Positions 43,217 to 57,951 of a stretch of 64,000 nucleotides of DNA are shown here, one piece after another. The notes under the pieces are model-generated. The model did not search any database. It was not told where the DNA came from and saw only the letters and a program-made list of their open reading frames with translations. Both the position numbers and the translations under genes were made by a program. Numbering within the stretch: position 1 is the stretch's first letter; the number at the start of each line of letters is the position of its first letter. Origin of the DNA: Lepiota brunneoincarnata (Eukaryota > Basidiomycota > Agaricomycetes > Agaricales > Agaricaceae); the NCBI GenBank assembly GCA_023014365.1, contig JAEBUN010000009.1, positions 1-64,000 of the forward strand, in the 5' to 3' direction.

Positions 43217-44155
43217 TTATGGTGGGGTTGGAATACTCCTGCAGTGTGGGCATCTATATTTGATGCAATTGTATGAGTAGTGGCCAGGGGCATATTGTTT
43301 GCAACTGAGGCATGCGAATTGGGGGCAGTCCATAGCCCAGTGTCCAGTTTGTTTGCATTGAATGCATTGGGATCTGTCATTGGGTTTAGGGTTCAGAATT
43401 TGTTGAATGGGAGCGGGGGAATTCTGTATTGGTGTTGGTTTGGTGGTAATTTTGTGGAAGGGGTTGTTATTTCTGACATGATTCTTTCTTCCAGATGTGG
43501 GAGTTGGAGTATTTTTGTTGGTGGGGGATGCCGTGTTGGCTTGTTTCTTTCTTGGCATTTGGGACATGAGTCCTTGGTGAGTGAGGAGGAATGCCTCGTA
43601 GTTTTCGGTCCATTTTTGTTGGGCGTGGAAGGCGTTGTGGAGGAGTTTTGTTTGTTTGACATGATGGATATAGTTCGACCATACTTCTCGGTCATAGTCA
43701 CTGATAGGGGCCTTGTTGACTTTGTCAGTGAGGAATTGGGTGGAGGCAATGGTGCGTAAGTCTTCTACACTTGTTGTGATTGGTTCTATACTTTTTACTC
43801 CAGCTGTGTGGAAGTTGATTGGTAGGGTGGCTACTGGTTCCGGTTTGGGTGTAGCATTGGGATCAGGAGTTTCATCTCTGTCATTGATGAAGGCATTGGA
43901 AGGTGTGAATGGGCATGGCCTTGGGATTGGAGTTGGGGAGTTTCTTTTGACATTGGGATCATCGATGATGATGATGGAGGAGGTAGTGGAGGAAGAGGAG
44001 AAGGGGGGAGTAGATTGGGGATGGACAAGGTTGAGGTTGTTCATGGACATTGTTGAGTATGTTTGGATGGTAGAGTGAAGTTGCTTCTGGTAGGTTCTGG
44101 GTAGTTCCTGGTCGTTGCTGTTAAGTTGGTGTTCTTCTTTATACTCTTTCAAGTA
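43217..44155 (-). pseudogene. Gypsy-B C-terminal extension of Pol with tandem zinc knuckles
   Basis: In frame with the chromodomain, the protein goes on for about 310 residues: NEYLKEYKEEHQLNSNDQEL, Ser-rich and Pro-rich linkers (IIIIDDPNVKRNSPTPIPRP), a helical block (DYDREVWSNYIHHVKQTKLL) and two zinc knuckles CIQCKQTGHWAMDC and CLSCKQYAPGHYSYNC, with a further CPHC pair; the knuckles lie at about 43,230-43,370. Spacing (CX2CX4HX4C then CX2CX6HX4C) and the words GHWA and CPQ are the same as in the separate 3' ORF of Gypsy-A. A following frame (43,035-43,253) may hold the last residues. Confidence 0.7.
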
Positions 44156-47100
44156 TTCATTGGCATTGTTGCGGAGATCCTCTTCGGATATCCATTGGTT
44201 CTCTGTGTGGGAGTATCCTTTCCAATGTACATAGTATTGGAGTCTTCCACAGTATTGGCGGTGATTGAGAATGGCTTCTATTTTGTATTCTTCTTCTTCA
44301 TTGATGATGTCTGGTGGAGGTGGTGTCGGATGGGGTCTGTATGCTTCTGTTTCATTGTATGGGGTTAAGAGGTTTCAGTGGAACACTGGGTGTATCTTCC
44401 ATTTGATTGGAAGTTTTAATTTGTAAGTGAGTGGCGATAAGACTTCCAAGATAAGGAAAGGTCCTAGTCTTTTTGGGGATATTTTGTTGGAGATGAAGGG
44501 GAGTTTGAGGTTCTTGGCTTCTAGCCATACTTTTTGATGTGTTTCAAGGGGTTTGACAGTTCTTCTGGTTCTTTGTTTCATAATGTCAGGCGGAGAGTTG
44601 GTGTGCCGCGTGTGCTTCTTTTCTGGCGTCGTCAAGGAGTCTGATGCATTCATCTACTGATGGAAAGTTCGATGTTTCCATTACTATGGGTATCGGTGGA
44701 GGGTTGTATCCCATGATTAGTTCAAATGGGGATTTCTGCCTTGAGGCATGTATTTTGGAGTTGTGTGCGAACTCAGCAATAGGGAGGGTTTCTGACCAGT
44801 CAAGAGGGTTTCTGGTGCAGTATATGGCAAGGTAGGTCTCAATTTCTTGGTTGTATCATTCAGTGGAACCATCTGTCTGGGGATGGTATGCAGTTGAGAA
44901 TGCTTGTTGGATGTTTAGACATTTGGCTAGCTCTTGAAGGAAGTTGGCAGCAAATCTGGGGTCTCAATCTGATATGATTTTATTGGGTAATCCGAATCTG
45001 GTGAAGACTTTTTCTATTAATAGTCATCCAATGTCGTCGGCATTTGATCGATCTGAGGTTGGGATGAAAATTACCCCTTTTGTAAGGCTGTGGTCCACCA
45101 TGGACAATATTGCATTATGACCAGCGCTAGGCGGTAGACTGGTGATAAGATCCCATGAGATTTGAGCAAATGGGCACTTGGAAGATGATGGTGGGATCAG
45201 TTGAGTTGGTGCACAATCCGATCTACATATGATTTTGTGTTGCTGACACTCTGGACAGCCTTTGATGTAGTTCTTTATGAACGTCGACATTCCTGGCCAA
45301 TATACTTCTTTCTTGGCTAGGCGGTATGTTTCATGTTCTCCAGGGTGGCCATGTGTAGGGTGGTCGTGGTATCTTGCGATGACATCACGTCTGAGTTGGA
45401 GTTCTTCTGGAATGATGACACATTCTTGGAATGTGAGGAGTGGACCATTCGAGGTCGGGACTGTTCTGAAGTCTTTATTGGCAGGTGTTAGGGTGGGTTT
45501 CTTTTAAGAGTTTGAATGCTTCGGTGGTTCTAGCGTCGTATTTGGGTGATTCTGTGATTCTTTCTTGGAGTTCCATATCGACGGTGGCAATAAAGAGGTG
45601 TTCTGGGAGTACTGTGATCAGGTTTTGATCTTCTATGTCGGCGGTGGCGACAAAGAGGTTATTTGGAAGCATGGTAACGTCTTCGTTATTGTTATCCTCA
45701 TCAGGGATGTAGTCTGGATGTCTTGATAGAGCATCTGGTGCGGGGATCTTTGATTCTGGGACGTGTTCTAATTTAAAGTTGTAGTCAGCGAGGGCCTGGA
45801 CCCATCGTGCTTGTTGGTGGTTGATTTTCTGGGGTTTATGCCAATATGTGAGGTTCTGGTGGTCCGTTCTAATACAGACAGTATGGGGGCTGCCAAGGAG
45901 GTAGTGGCGCCATTCTTCGAGGGCTTGGATAATTGCGAGAAGTTCCCTGTCATAGATGTCGTAGTTGCGTTCCACTGGTCCAAACGTCTTTGAATAGAAT
46001 GATATGGGTTTCCGTATTCTGTTGATATCATGTTGGTACAGGACAGCTCCTGATGTGAATTTGGAAGCATCAGCTTCTATTTCCAAGGGTTTTGTGGAGT
46101 TGGGCATGAGGAGTACTGGTTCCTTTAAGAATTCATTCTTGAGCATTTCAAAATGCTTTCTGTTGTTTTTCTTTCCATTCGAATTTGTTCGAATTTTGAT
46201 AGGAGTTGGTTAAGGGGTTTGGTGTGGTGGGAGTAACTGTGGATGAACTTCCAGTAGAAGTTACAGAATCCGATGAATTTCTGAATATGTCGGACTGTTT
46301 TTGGCACTGGCCAGTCTTCTATTCCCTTGAGTTTTCCAGGATCCATTTTGATCTCATCTGGTGTGATGATCATGCTGAGATATTTAAGTCATTGTTTGTT
46401 GAACTTGCATTTCTCTGTTTGAGGTAGAGGTCATTTTCCTGCAGGATCTGCAGTACTTTTTCCATAAGTCAGTTGGTTTCTTCCTGGGTTTTACTGTAGA
46501 TTAGGATATCATCCATATAGATGATGATTCCTCCTTTCTCCATTATCTCGGAGAATAATGTGTCCATCATATGTTGGAATGTTGTGGGACTGTTGCAAAG
46601 TCTGAAAAACATTACAGTCAGTTTGAAAAGACCCATGGGAGTCTTGAACACTGCTTTCCATTGGTCACCATCTTTGATTCTGATGTTATTGTATCCTAGG
46701 TGGATATCAAGCTTAGTGAAGTACTTAGCTCCTTTGAGTTTATCCATGATAGAGGAAATCATGGGGATTGGGTAGGTGTTTTTGACCATATGATCGTTTA
46801 GATAACAATAGTCTTGGCAGGGTCAGAGGTCTCCTCCTTTCTTGGCAACAAAGAAGAAGGGTGATGCCATAGGGGACTTTGAGGGGCATATGTACCCTTT
46901 TTGGAGGTTTTTGTCTATAAATTCCTTAGTGCTTTTTCTTTGGCAGGTGCCACTTGATAAGGTTTCATTGATTTTGCTTTCGAATGTTGGTTTTAGTTTG
47001 ATTTCGTGATCAAATGTTCTTGATGGTGGGAATCATTTGGATGCTTTCTTGTTGAATATTTTAGCCCATCATGCAAATCTCCGAGGGATCTCGGGTGGTT

Positions 47101-47760
47101 CCTTGTTTGATTCTGGTTGTTTTCCTTTTTGGTTTGCTGATTTTGTCAGGTTATGTTGCTTGTTGTGGAGCGTCGTGTGCATGTGTTGCTTTGGCTGTTT
47201 ACTTCTAATGGGGTTAGAAGCATTGGGTTCATTTCTCTTTCTAAGGAGAAAGTGTCGAGATCAACATTTGACAGGTTGACATATTCTTTGGGGTTTTCCT
47301 TGGGTTGAGAGGTTTTTCTAGCCATTATGTCCATGGCGATGGAGTTGAGTTCAACATGGGTCATCGCAGAGTTCTGAGGAGTTTTGAAAAGTCTTGGTGA
47401 TCGATTTGGGGTTTCCAAGAGAATGTCTTGGTCTTCCAGTTGATGTTGGGATTGTATTGTTCCAACCAGGGAAATCTGATGATGAGATCCTTCTCACCAG
47501 TGTTTGTGACATATCACTTCTAGTGTGCAATCTCTTCCATCAATGATGGTCCTGATTTTGATGTATTCATGGATCTTGCCATGTTGATTGTCAGTTCCAT
47601 CAACATTGCTGAGGGGAATTGGTTGGTCCAGCCATTTGGTTTGATAATCATGTCAGTTCAATGACTTTGTGGGAGATAAAGTTCCCTTGGGCTCCTGAGT
47701 CTATCAGGGCAGTGATGGCCTACGGGTTTTGATGTCCTGTTCACTCCAAATCTCGATGGG
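44156..47760 (-). pseudogene. Gypsy-B Pol (protease to chromodomain)
   Basis: Protease ALIDSGAQGNFISHKVIE is intact (about 47,680-47,740). [39 protein letters not shown] and [19 protein letters not shown] followed by a TGA (CGA likely). RNase H: LEIEADASKFTSGAVLYQHD, YDIYDRELLAIIQALEEW, TDHQNLTYWHKPQ. Integrase: MSTFIKNYIKGCPECQQHKI and DLITSLPPSAGHNAILSMVD. Chromodomain: EYKIEAILNHRQYCGRLQYY, VHWKGYSHTENQWISEEDL, intact. A stop in FH*NLLTPY separates integrase from chromodomain. Several frame breaks remain, so it is not functional as sequenced. Confidence 0.85.
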
Positions 47761-47892
47761 TAGGTAGAGGGATCATTTATTTGGGGAGAGTCATAGTTGT
47801 ACAGAATTTATCAAGAAAGTGTCCTTCTGAGAGTGAGAATATATAGAGTCCTTCTGGGAACGAGCAGGGGCACATTGGTCTGTGTTCCTGTT

Positions 47893-49233
47893 TCAAACAT
47901 CCTGGAAGGGACGCATCTCTGGGTCTTCAGTTAGCGCAGAGTGGAGTTCCTGTTGGAGTTCAGGGTCGAGGTCATCAACCATCTGGTGCATCTGAGATGC
48001 AACTTCTGCAACTGCAAGGGAGTACTTGCAGTTGCAGTGATTGTTGGGTGTTCCAGTTTGGGAATCTGGGATGAGTGTTTTGTTGTCCTGGGAAGGGATG
48101 GTTGGGGTTTCATGCAGGGCAAGGGGGATTTGTACGCATTCCTGGGAAGCATCCTGCTTGAGAGGGTTGAGGGCATTTGCTAACCCAGTGATCTTTGGCT
48201 CCACATCAGAAGCATTCTTGGTTCTGATAGGCTTTAATTTGTTGTCTGGTGACAACATGCATCTATCTCTAAGGAGTCTTGAAGGTTTTCTTCAGCATAG
48301 TCCAGTTGAAGGGATTTCTGGGTAAGGATCTTCAAATCCTTCTTCCATTGCAGGCATGGTCTATTTCCATAGCGTGTGGGTCAGTGTGGTGTGAATTGTG
48401 GAGCATTGCTCCTTTGGTAGAATTGTGCGTAGGGTACATTGTTGTTTGGGCAGCTTTGTCCATGGTTGGGTTGGTATTGGTTCCTCTGAGGGAACATGTT
48501 TCTGGGGGTACTGTAAAGGGTGTTGATTCAGGCAGAAGTTGTCGTCAAGTTTATTGGCTCGGGTGTACCAAACGGCAATGGTTGTCAGAGGGTTTTCCAA
48601 TTTGTTGATCTTCACGGCAATACGGCAGTCGATTACCTTGCAGTATAGATTGATCAGGGTGCGATCTTCATTGAGTCCAGATTGACTGGATGAGTTCCTT
48701 GAACTGAGAGTTGAACTCAGTCATTGGTTTACCTGCTTGATGCAGGGTTTGAAGTCTGGTATGCACGTATGCATGTTCATCTGCTGGGGTGAAATCAGCT
48801 CTGAGTCTGGCAGGTGAAGTTGTCCCATGATTCCATGGCTATAGGTTGTCCTTGTTGGGTTTGGGCATTCCTCTTGTGGAGGTATTGTCTAGCCCAGGCT
48901 TGGGCATCTCCTGATTGCATCATCGAGAGGATGAACAAGGTTCTGGCAAGGTCATTGTTGTAGGTGGTTGCATTAGCAGAGTATGTATACTTCACATTGG
49001 AAGATCCAATCTTTGAATAGTCTTCTGGTTCCATCAAAGGTGATGGGTTTGAGGAGTCCTAACTCCTTTGGGTTTTGTGTGGCAGCCATTATTTGTAGTT
49101 GTCCAGGGTGGCAGCAGGCGGTGGCAGTGTTGGGGGTTGTGTTGGTCATAGGGGAGGAGCCAGTAGGGCTAAGGGTGTTGTTGGTGCAGGTAGTGCAGGG
49201 TGGTTGTGGATCGGGATCCTGATTGGATGTCAT
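47893..49233 (-). pseudogene. Gypsy-B Gag and Gag-Pol linker
   Basis: From 49,233: a Thr/Pro-rich start, then NPKELGLLKPITFDGTRRLF and KDWIFQCEVY, NNDLARTLFILSMMQSGDAQ, AWARQYLHKRNAQTQQGQP, the pattern of a gypsy capsid domain. The frame slips at about 48,800 and 48,620 (PADEHAYVHTRLQTLHQ; KINKLENPLTTIAVWYTRAN). A second part at 48,258-47,893 is acidic (MHQMVDDLDPELQQELHSAL) and leads to the protease. I see no clear Gag zinc knuckle here, unlike Gypsy-A. Confidence 0.65.
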
Positions 49234-50059
49234 CTGTTATATAGACATTCGGAGTTGTTGTCTTCTTGGGGTTTTCCTTGATCTACTGCAGTATTCGTGA
49301 TGTGTAAGTAGGTTTTCTTCTGATTGGGAAAGTTCTCTCAGTTGTTTGAGAGCATATTTGAGCTTTTGAAGCTCAAAATTGTTTAGTGGGTTTGCTTTAG
49401 CACAATATTCTTCAGGCTTGTTTGTATTTTTCTTCTTCTTGTTTGTAGTGTTCTTCTAACTCTTTTTCAGTGTTGTAGTCTTTGTCGTTCTGCTAGTTCT
49501 TCAGCAAAACTTGTTTGAGTGCGTGCAGATGTTGATGCACTTGGAGCAGGGTGAGTCAAATGGGGATGGGGGATAGAACAGCAATGGTGTTTGAGTGGGT
49601 CACAGTGTAGGATTTCTTCTGGGGTCTGGGTTTTGTATACCTGGTCCTGAGATTCTGTTTCTCGAATTTGGGAGGAGGGGGTGATGGGGATTCTTGGGCT
49701 GAGAATTTCTTTGGAGGTGTGGTGATATTTGTCTAGCGATCAATTATTGCTAGAAGTATGAAGAATTGGGTGGCGATTATGGATATTCCTGAATATAGGT
49801 TCCATGATCTGACGACACAATAGTGGCAGGGGCACGTGATGCGTTCAAGTTCTAGGGTGATTATTTGGTAGGCAAGGAGGGTGGCAGTTGTCGTGAAGAT
49901 GAATATGAGGAGGTAAGCCAGGTCTGCTGGCAGGGATGGGATGGAGGGTAAGAACGTAGCAATGGCTACAGAGAACTGTCACAGTTGGCAACACAGAGTA
50001 CCTCAATGTGTTTAGTATGTCAGTAGAGCAGAGGGCAAGCAAGAGGATAAGCAGCAAAG

Positions 50060-50072
50060 TATCTTAGTGTTT
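50060..50072 (-). promoter_or_regulatory. Gypsy-B self-priming primer-binding site
   Basis: The plus strand reads tatcttagtgttt next to the 5' LTR. Its complement aacactaagata occurs in the LTR at 50,232-50,243. On the element strand a TATATAAGG box begins at 50,277, about 35 nt before that segment. Confidence 0.7.
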
Positions 50073-50491
50073 TGTTACCCAGGTTAGGGGTTCACTCTTG
50101 AGTAGCATGGAGTTCGACACAGGATGTCTATACAGACTTGGTCCTGTCCTACTAAGCATGACTTGGAGATGACTGGAGCACTATAAGTCCAGCTGGTTAT
50201 GGCAAAGAGGTATAGGAGGCAAGAACTTTATAACACTAAGATAAGGATACAAGGGTATGGTACAGTATCCTTATATACTACTATGTGTGGCTGTGCTCCT
50301 ACTTATATATATCTGGACCCAGGTAAGTGAGTCATATCCTTATCTATCTAAGTATAGATTGTTCTGATGGTACTTCTGATGGTTTCAGGATGATAGGTCT
50401 TCTATCTATTTATATACTTTGGGTGCTTCTGATAAGAGTTCCTTCCAGGTGAGGCTTCTGATAAGGGGGTTTAAGGGGACTTCTGATAACA
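50073..50491 (-). repeat. Gypsy-B 5' LTR
   Basis: 419 bp, carrying the TATA box and the sequence complementary to the primer-binding site. Nearly identical to the other LTR. Confidence 0.9.
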
Positions 50492-50496
50492 GCTAG

Positions 50497-51753
50497 TGTC
50501 CAGCAGAACCTCCAAATCAAAAATTTGCAAAGTGATTGCATAGTGGGGTCTTTGGACCAAGTCTCATAGACTTCAATGGTGTCATTTTCAGGAATAGATT
50601 CAATGATGTAACAGATTTTAAGGGATGCATTTCATATGTTGGTCACTTTATCAGTTTTGGGAGTCAGTTTAGAGTGGTTGGGACATGCACAGGAGACATG
50701 TCCTGGTTGGAAACAATGGAAGCATAGGTCTTTCTTGTAAGTGCATTTTTCTTTGGGTGTAAAGATCATGTTAATATCAATGTTGTCATTATGGGGATAT
50801 TAATCCAGTTGATCTTCTTCAACTTCTTCATACTCAGGTTGCAGATCACCTGGGATATTAAAGCTCAGGTAATAGTCAGGACCTTCATTAAGGGATGCAT
50901 GGTCAATATCCATAGCATTTGGATCACATGATGGATGGAATTGGTAATGATGGTTTGGTCCAGTGTAGGATGATTGCTGTTGTTGCAGTCATCAATATGG
51001 TTGTTGAGAGCAGCAATAATTAGTGGTAGGAGTGGGTTGTGGATGGAATCCAGGATGTGGTCCTAAGATAGTAAAGGCAGTGTGCCAGTTGTGATTGATC
51101 TGGATAGCATGGTAGTACCATTCATTTATGGTGTCAGGTGGATTAGGATTGGTGAGGATTTTATAAGCAAGGTTCTGGTTGATAACATTTTGGAATTTCT
51201 CAATGAGGGCACAGTCTTCCTTGAGTCCTGATTGGTGGACAAGAGTTTTGAACTCTGCAATAATGTCTTCAACATTATGGGATCCCTGACAAAGGGTGTT
51301 GAGATCATGGAAAGCTTGACTGGGGATATTGATGGGTGAGAATGCTTTGGTGAACTCTTTGATGAGTTTGTCATAGGTGCTGGGTGTAAACTCTCCCCAG
51401 GAGAGTTTCAATTGGAAGTACTGGTCCTTCCAACTGCTGGCTTTGCTGGATTTAAGCAGAGATAGGAAGAATATAATCTTCTTGTCATCATTGATATAGA
51501 TGTCAGAGTTACCATAGAGGTAAAGGGCTATGGAATTTATGAACTCTTGGAAGTTCTTGCAGTTGCTGTTGAACAGTGTTGGTTTCTTGAACATGAGTTC
51601 TTTCAAGCCATTGTGATGCTGGTGCAGTGGTGGTGGGTGCAGTGGTCCTGGTGGGCCTTGGTATGGTGGTCCAGGCAGTGGAGGTCCTGGTGGTCCTCTG
51701 GGTGGGCCAGAAGGTGGGAGACTAGTGGGGGCATTGCCCATTGTTTCAGACAT
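50497..51753 (-). pseudogene. Gypsy-A2 Gag
   Basis: Starts at ATG 51,753 (MSETMGNAPTSLPPSG) with the same Gly/Pro-rich leader and capsid core as Gypsy-A1 (NCKNFQEFINSIALYLYGN, NVEDIIAEFKTLVHQSGL). Two stops interrupt it around 50,990. The zinc knuckle CFHCFQPGHVSCAC is intact. Gypsy-B begins immediately after, at 50,496. Confidence 0.8.
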
Positions 51754-52411
51754 GGTTTCGGATGGGGGTGAGGGTAGAGGAAAGGTTGTAGGGTATGGGA
51801 AAGTTGGTAATGTCTGGGTTCTATCTGGCAGATAGGAAAGCATAAGGGACCTCCTGTACTGGTGGTTGCTTCAAGCAGACCAAAAGGGAGTCAGGGTAGT
51901 TTGACAGGTGACAGTTTGGTAATCTGGGTTGCTACATGAATGGTAGGATTATTTGGTTTGGGTAGGGTTGCAAATATGGGTTGGTCAGACTCAAGAGAAG
52001 ACAAAGGAACACAAAAAGAAGGATTCGGACAAGGAGTTGATGGAGTGGCATGTGGGGTAACAGACAGTTGAGCAGGTCCTGGAGATCCAGAACCAGACTG
52101 AGAAATGCAGGGGTTGGGATGATTAGTCTGTTCTTGAAAGTAACTACCTGTGATGGGCAAAGACTCTTTTTACGGTAAAGAGGAACCAACAAGAATTTAA
52201 GATCTACTAAGATGTTCAACAAGACGAACAGGGAATCCAAGAACCTATCAAGATGCTGGTAAGCAAAGGTTTGGGGCACTTTGGAACAACAGCTGGAGTT
52301 CCAACTAGGGACTATGTCAGACACTTGAATAGACAAGCAATGATCCCCACAGCATTATGGTGCTGCAGACCAATAAAGATGAGAGCGAGAAGAGAGAAGA
52401 GAGGTAATGAG

Positions 52412-52424
52412 TAGCTTTGTCTTT
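52412..52424 (-). promoter_or_regulatory. Gypsy-A2 self-priming primer-binding site
   Basis: The plus strand reads tagctttgtcttt at the LTR boundary. Twelve nucleotides (TAGCTTTGTCTT) recur in the LTR, in the orientation needed for the RNA 5' end to pair with this site (aagacaaagcta at 52,542-52,553). This is the arrangement of Tf1/sushi elements. Confidence 0.7.
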
Positions 52425-52777
52425 TGTTACATGGGTTAGGCATCTGCAAGGCTCAATGTGATCAAGCATTAGCAAGACTGTTGAGTAGTGCAAGCAAGTC
52501 TAAGGCAATGCCAAAGAGCAGGAACAAATATGATGTATAATAAGACAAAGCTAAGGGACATCCTTGCTAGCTAGGTCTAGTTATACTACTGAGGATACTG
52601 GCATGTGATAAACAAAAGAATCACATGTGAATGGACAGGAATCACAAGCTAAAGGGAAGCTAACTATAGATGAGCAGTGGTATGTGATAACTAAATAAAG
52701 ATGGGCAGTGACAGCAGGCAGTAGCATGTGATAAGTAAGAATAGATGGGCAGGCAGTCTAAAGGAAAAATGGTAACA
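52425..52777 (-). repeat. Gypsy-A2 5' LTR
   Basis: 353 bp; the TATA region is weakened relative to Gypsy-A1 (tatactac instead of tatatactac), in line with decay of this copy. Confidence 0.88.
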
Positions 52778-52782
52778 TTAGG

Positions 52783-53587
52783 AATGAAATATGTATGTGA
52801 GGACTTTCAAAAGACTCATGCCAGTAATATTAGACTACCTAATGTGTAAAAATCTCAATCCCCCTCACTTGTCACCTCCGACTTTTTGAAAACAGAGATT
52901 TTGTTGCTTACTAATCAATTACATAAGCATGCAGAAACCTAGTGAGATGTACCTTAGCTCTGCTGGCATAATCCTGTGCTATCACAATTGCTCTGTTCAC
53001 ATTCTAGATCCTCATAATGATTTTGCTAGGGATCAACATCATAAGCCATAAAAATTAAATAAAATAGATACACTGTATAAAATTTTAGTAATGCACAGTA
53101 CTTATGTTTGGGCTCATTTGTTTCTATGACCAACAGAGTGAGGTCTTTCAGACTCTGCTCCACTTGCCAACACCCTGCATTCCCTCATAGTAAAATCCTC
53201 ATCTTTTTGCTCATTTTGGATGGGGTTTTTGATTGTGTCAATAGTAGGTTCATTTAGTGACTAGATCACCACTGCAAAGCTTGTAATAGCACATAGCTCT
53301 GGGTAGGGCCTGGCCATTCTTTGCGTTTTTAGGCACAGCAGAGGGATATAGACAGGGACATGGTAAACAACAGGTTCAGCAGCTTACGAAATCACATGTG
53401 CTCAGAAGGGTGCGGAAACATGCCTTACTTGTCCATACTCTCACAAGTTTATGTAGGATCATCTCGAAATGTGCAGACGTGGGGCGTCATGTTTCAAAAC
53501 CGTGGGAATGAAGGTTGGCAGGTAGGGGCTTGAACCCGATATTGCCGAACAGGCCCTAAGTAAGAAGATATGGTACATCCGTAAAAT
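52783..53587. other. Spacer between Gypsy-A2 and AlaRS
   Basis: AT-rich and CpG-poor to about 53,300, then ordinary CpG density. No coding region is seen. The last ~80 bp (to ttgccgaacaggccctaa at 53,545-53,562) resemble one end of a TIR element, but no partner end is found. The 3' UTR of AlaRS probably occupies the right-hand part. Confidence 0.4.
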
Positions 53588-57200
<3,613 letters not shown>

Positions 57201-57297
57201 GGATCGGAATCCGACTCAAACGGCGCTTGCCGTAGACGCGACCTGCGTCACGCGACGTGACACGACATGACATACACAAGAACACCAGTTCTCGTAT
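57201..57297. promoter_or_regulatory. Bidirectional promoter, AlaRS / bL34m
   Basis: Only 97 bp separate the two divergent start codons. The interval is CpG-rich and contains gcgtcacgcgacgtgacac, with inverted GTCAC/GTGAC arms that could bind a bZIP-type factor. Both genes serve translation, one of them in mitochondria. Binding is an inference from the motif. Confidence 0.45.
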
Positions 57298-57654
57298 TTG
57301 ACTGTCATGCCCCGAATTGCCCAGTCTCTCCTCCGTCTCCTTACGAACCCTCCTCGTCTTCACATTGGCACCGTTGTTGCACAGAGCTTGTCCCGCTCTT
57401 TCCTAACAACTTTTCGACATAAACCTCCCCTTTCCACCCCCAGCCCCCCAGTACTTCCCCCGAGCCCACCGCAACCACTGGGCCTCGGCGGGCTCGTTCA
57501 GATGCGCTTTGTTCAACGCGGCGCGGAGTACCAACCATCTCAGCGTAAACGGAAGCGCAAGCACGGTTTCCTTGCGCGCAAACGAAGTCTGAACGGCCAA
57601 AAAGTTCTACTTCGTCGCCTGGCCAAGGGTCGCAAATGCCTGACGCATTGGTAA
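57298..57654 (+). CDS. MRPL34: Mitochondrial ribosomal protein bL34m
   Basis: 118 residues. The N-terminal 70 are a basic, hydroxylated targeting and linker region ([20 protein letters not shown], then Pro-rich). The C-terminal 45 form the L34 domain: [40 protein letters not shown], with the family signature of basic residues around HGF. A second ATG at 57,307 could also serve as start. No intron is seen; TGGTAA closes the frame at 57,652-57,654. bL34m is a small rRNA-binding protein of the large mitoribosomal subunit. Divergent to AlaRS. Confidence 0.93.
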   Translation: MTVMPRIAQSLLRLLTNPPRLHIGTVVAQSLSRSFLTTFRHKPPLSTPSPPVLPPSPPQPLGLGGLVQMRFVQRGAEYQPSQRKRKRKHGFLARKRSLNGQKVLLRRLAKGRKCLTHW

Positions 57655-57951
57655 GTCTTTAAGCTCTTTAAGACTACATCTAACTTTCTTTTGAAGAGGC
57701 CACCGAATTGTCCGTATTTCACCAATCGGTCGGGTCGCGCCTTTCTTTTGGTCACTCTCTTGTCACTCTCCCTATTGCCTGCCCCTACTTGTGCCTATGC
57801 TCTCCCAATAAACAAGTTTTCAGCTCCCGCTATGTCAAGGCAATACATCAAAGGATACGAGAAGTAACGCTAGTATAGATCATACTACTGCTGCTATGAT
57901 GCTGGGTTATTAAGGGGAATGTCATTGCAGGACAGCCACGGAGGTATTATT
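57655..57951. other. Intergenic region, convergent 3' ends
   Basis: Lies between the convergent ends of bL34m and the CLASP-like gene. It holds an AATAAA-type signal (cccaataaac at about 57,806) in plus orientation suited to bL34m. Nothing else is apparent. Confidence 0.5.

Larger units (their letters stand above)
42533..50491 (-). mobile_element. Gypsy-B, complete chromodomain Ty3/gypsy element
   Basis: 7,959 bp on the minus strand with LTRs 42,533-42,950 and 50,073-50,491 (418/419 bp; TGTTACCC ... GATAACA) and a perfect duplication gctag (42,528-42,532; 50,492-50,496) within the Gag/protease junction of Gypsy-A2. The LTRs differ by about four substitutions, three at CpG, and three single-base indels, so the insertion is young. 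CpG is still present inside, unlike in the host element. Gene order: Gag, protease, RT, RNase H, integrase, chromodomain, zinc-knuckle extension. Confidence 0.92.
36701..52777 (-). mobile_element. Gypsy-A2, second copy, with two later insertions
   Basis: LTRs at 36,701-37,053 and 52,425-52,777 (353 bp) and a perfect duplication ttagg (36,696-36,700; 52,778-52,782). Subtracting the solo LTR (41,944-42,410 plus 5 bp) and Gypsy-B (42,533-50,491 plus 5 bp) leaves about 7.64 kb, which is ~610 bp more than Gypsy-A1; the difference is the integrase core deleted in A1. The copy is almost free of CG dinucleotides. It lies about 0.8 kb from the stop codon of AlaRS. Confidence 0.9.

Noticed and set aside
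43280..44078. Plus-strand frames of 121-159 codons in Gypsy-B
   Set aside because: Antisense to the zinc-knuckle extension; no domain of their own.
53480..53562. Second Harbinger-type TIR (ends ...gaacaggcccta)
   Set aside because: Only one end is visible and it matches the GGGTCTGTTCAG TIR poorly; no partner or duplication found.
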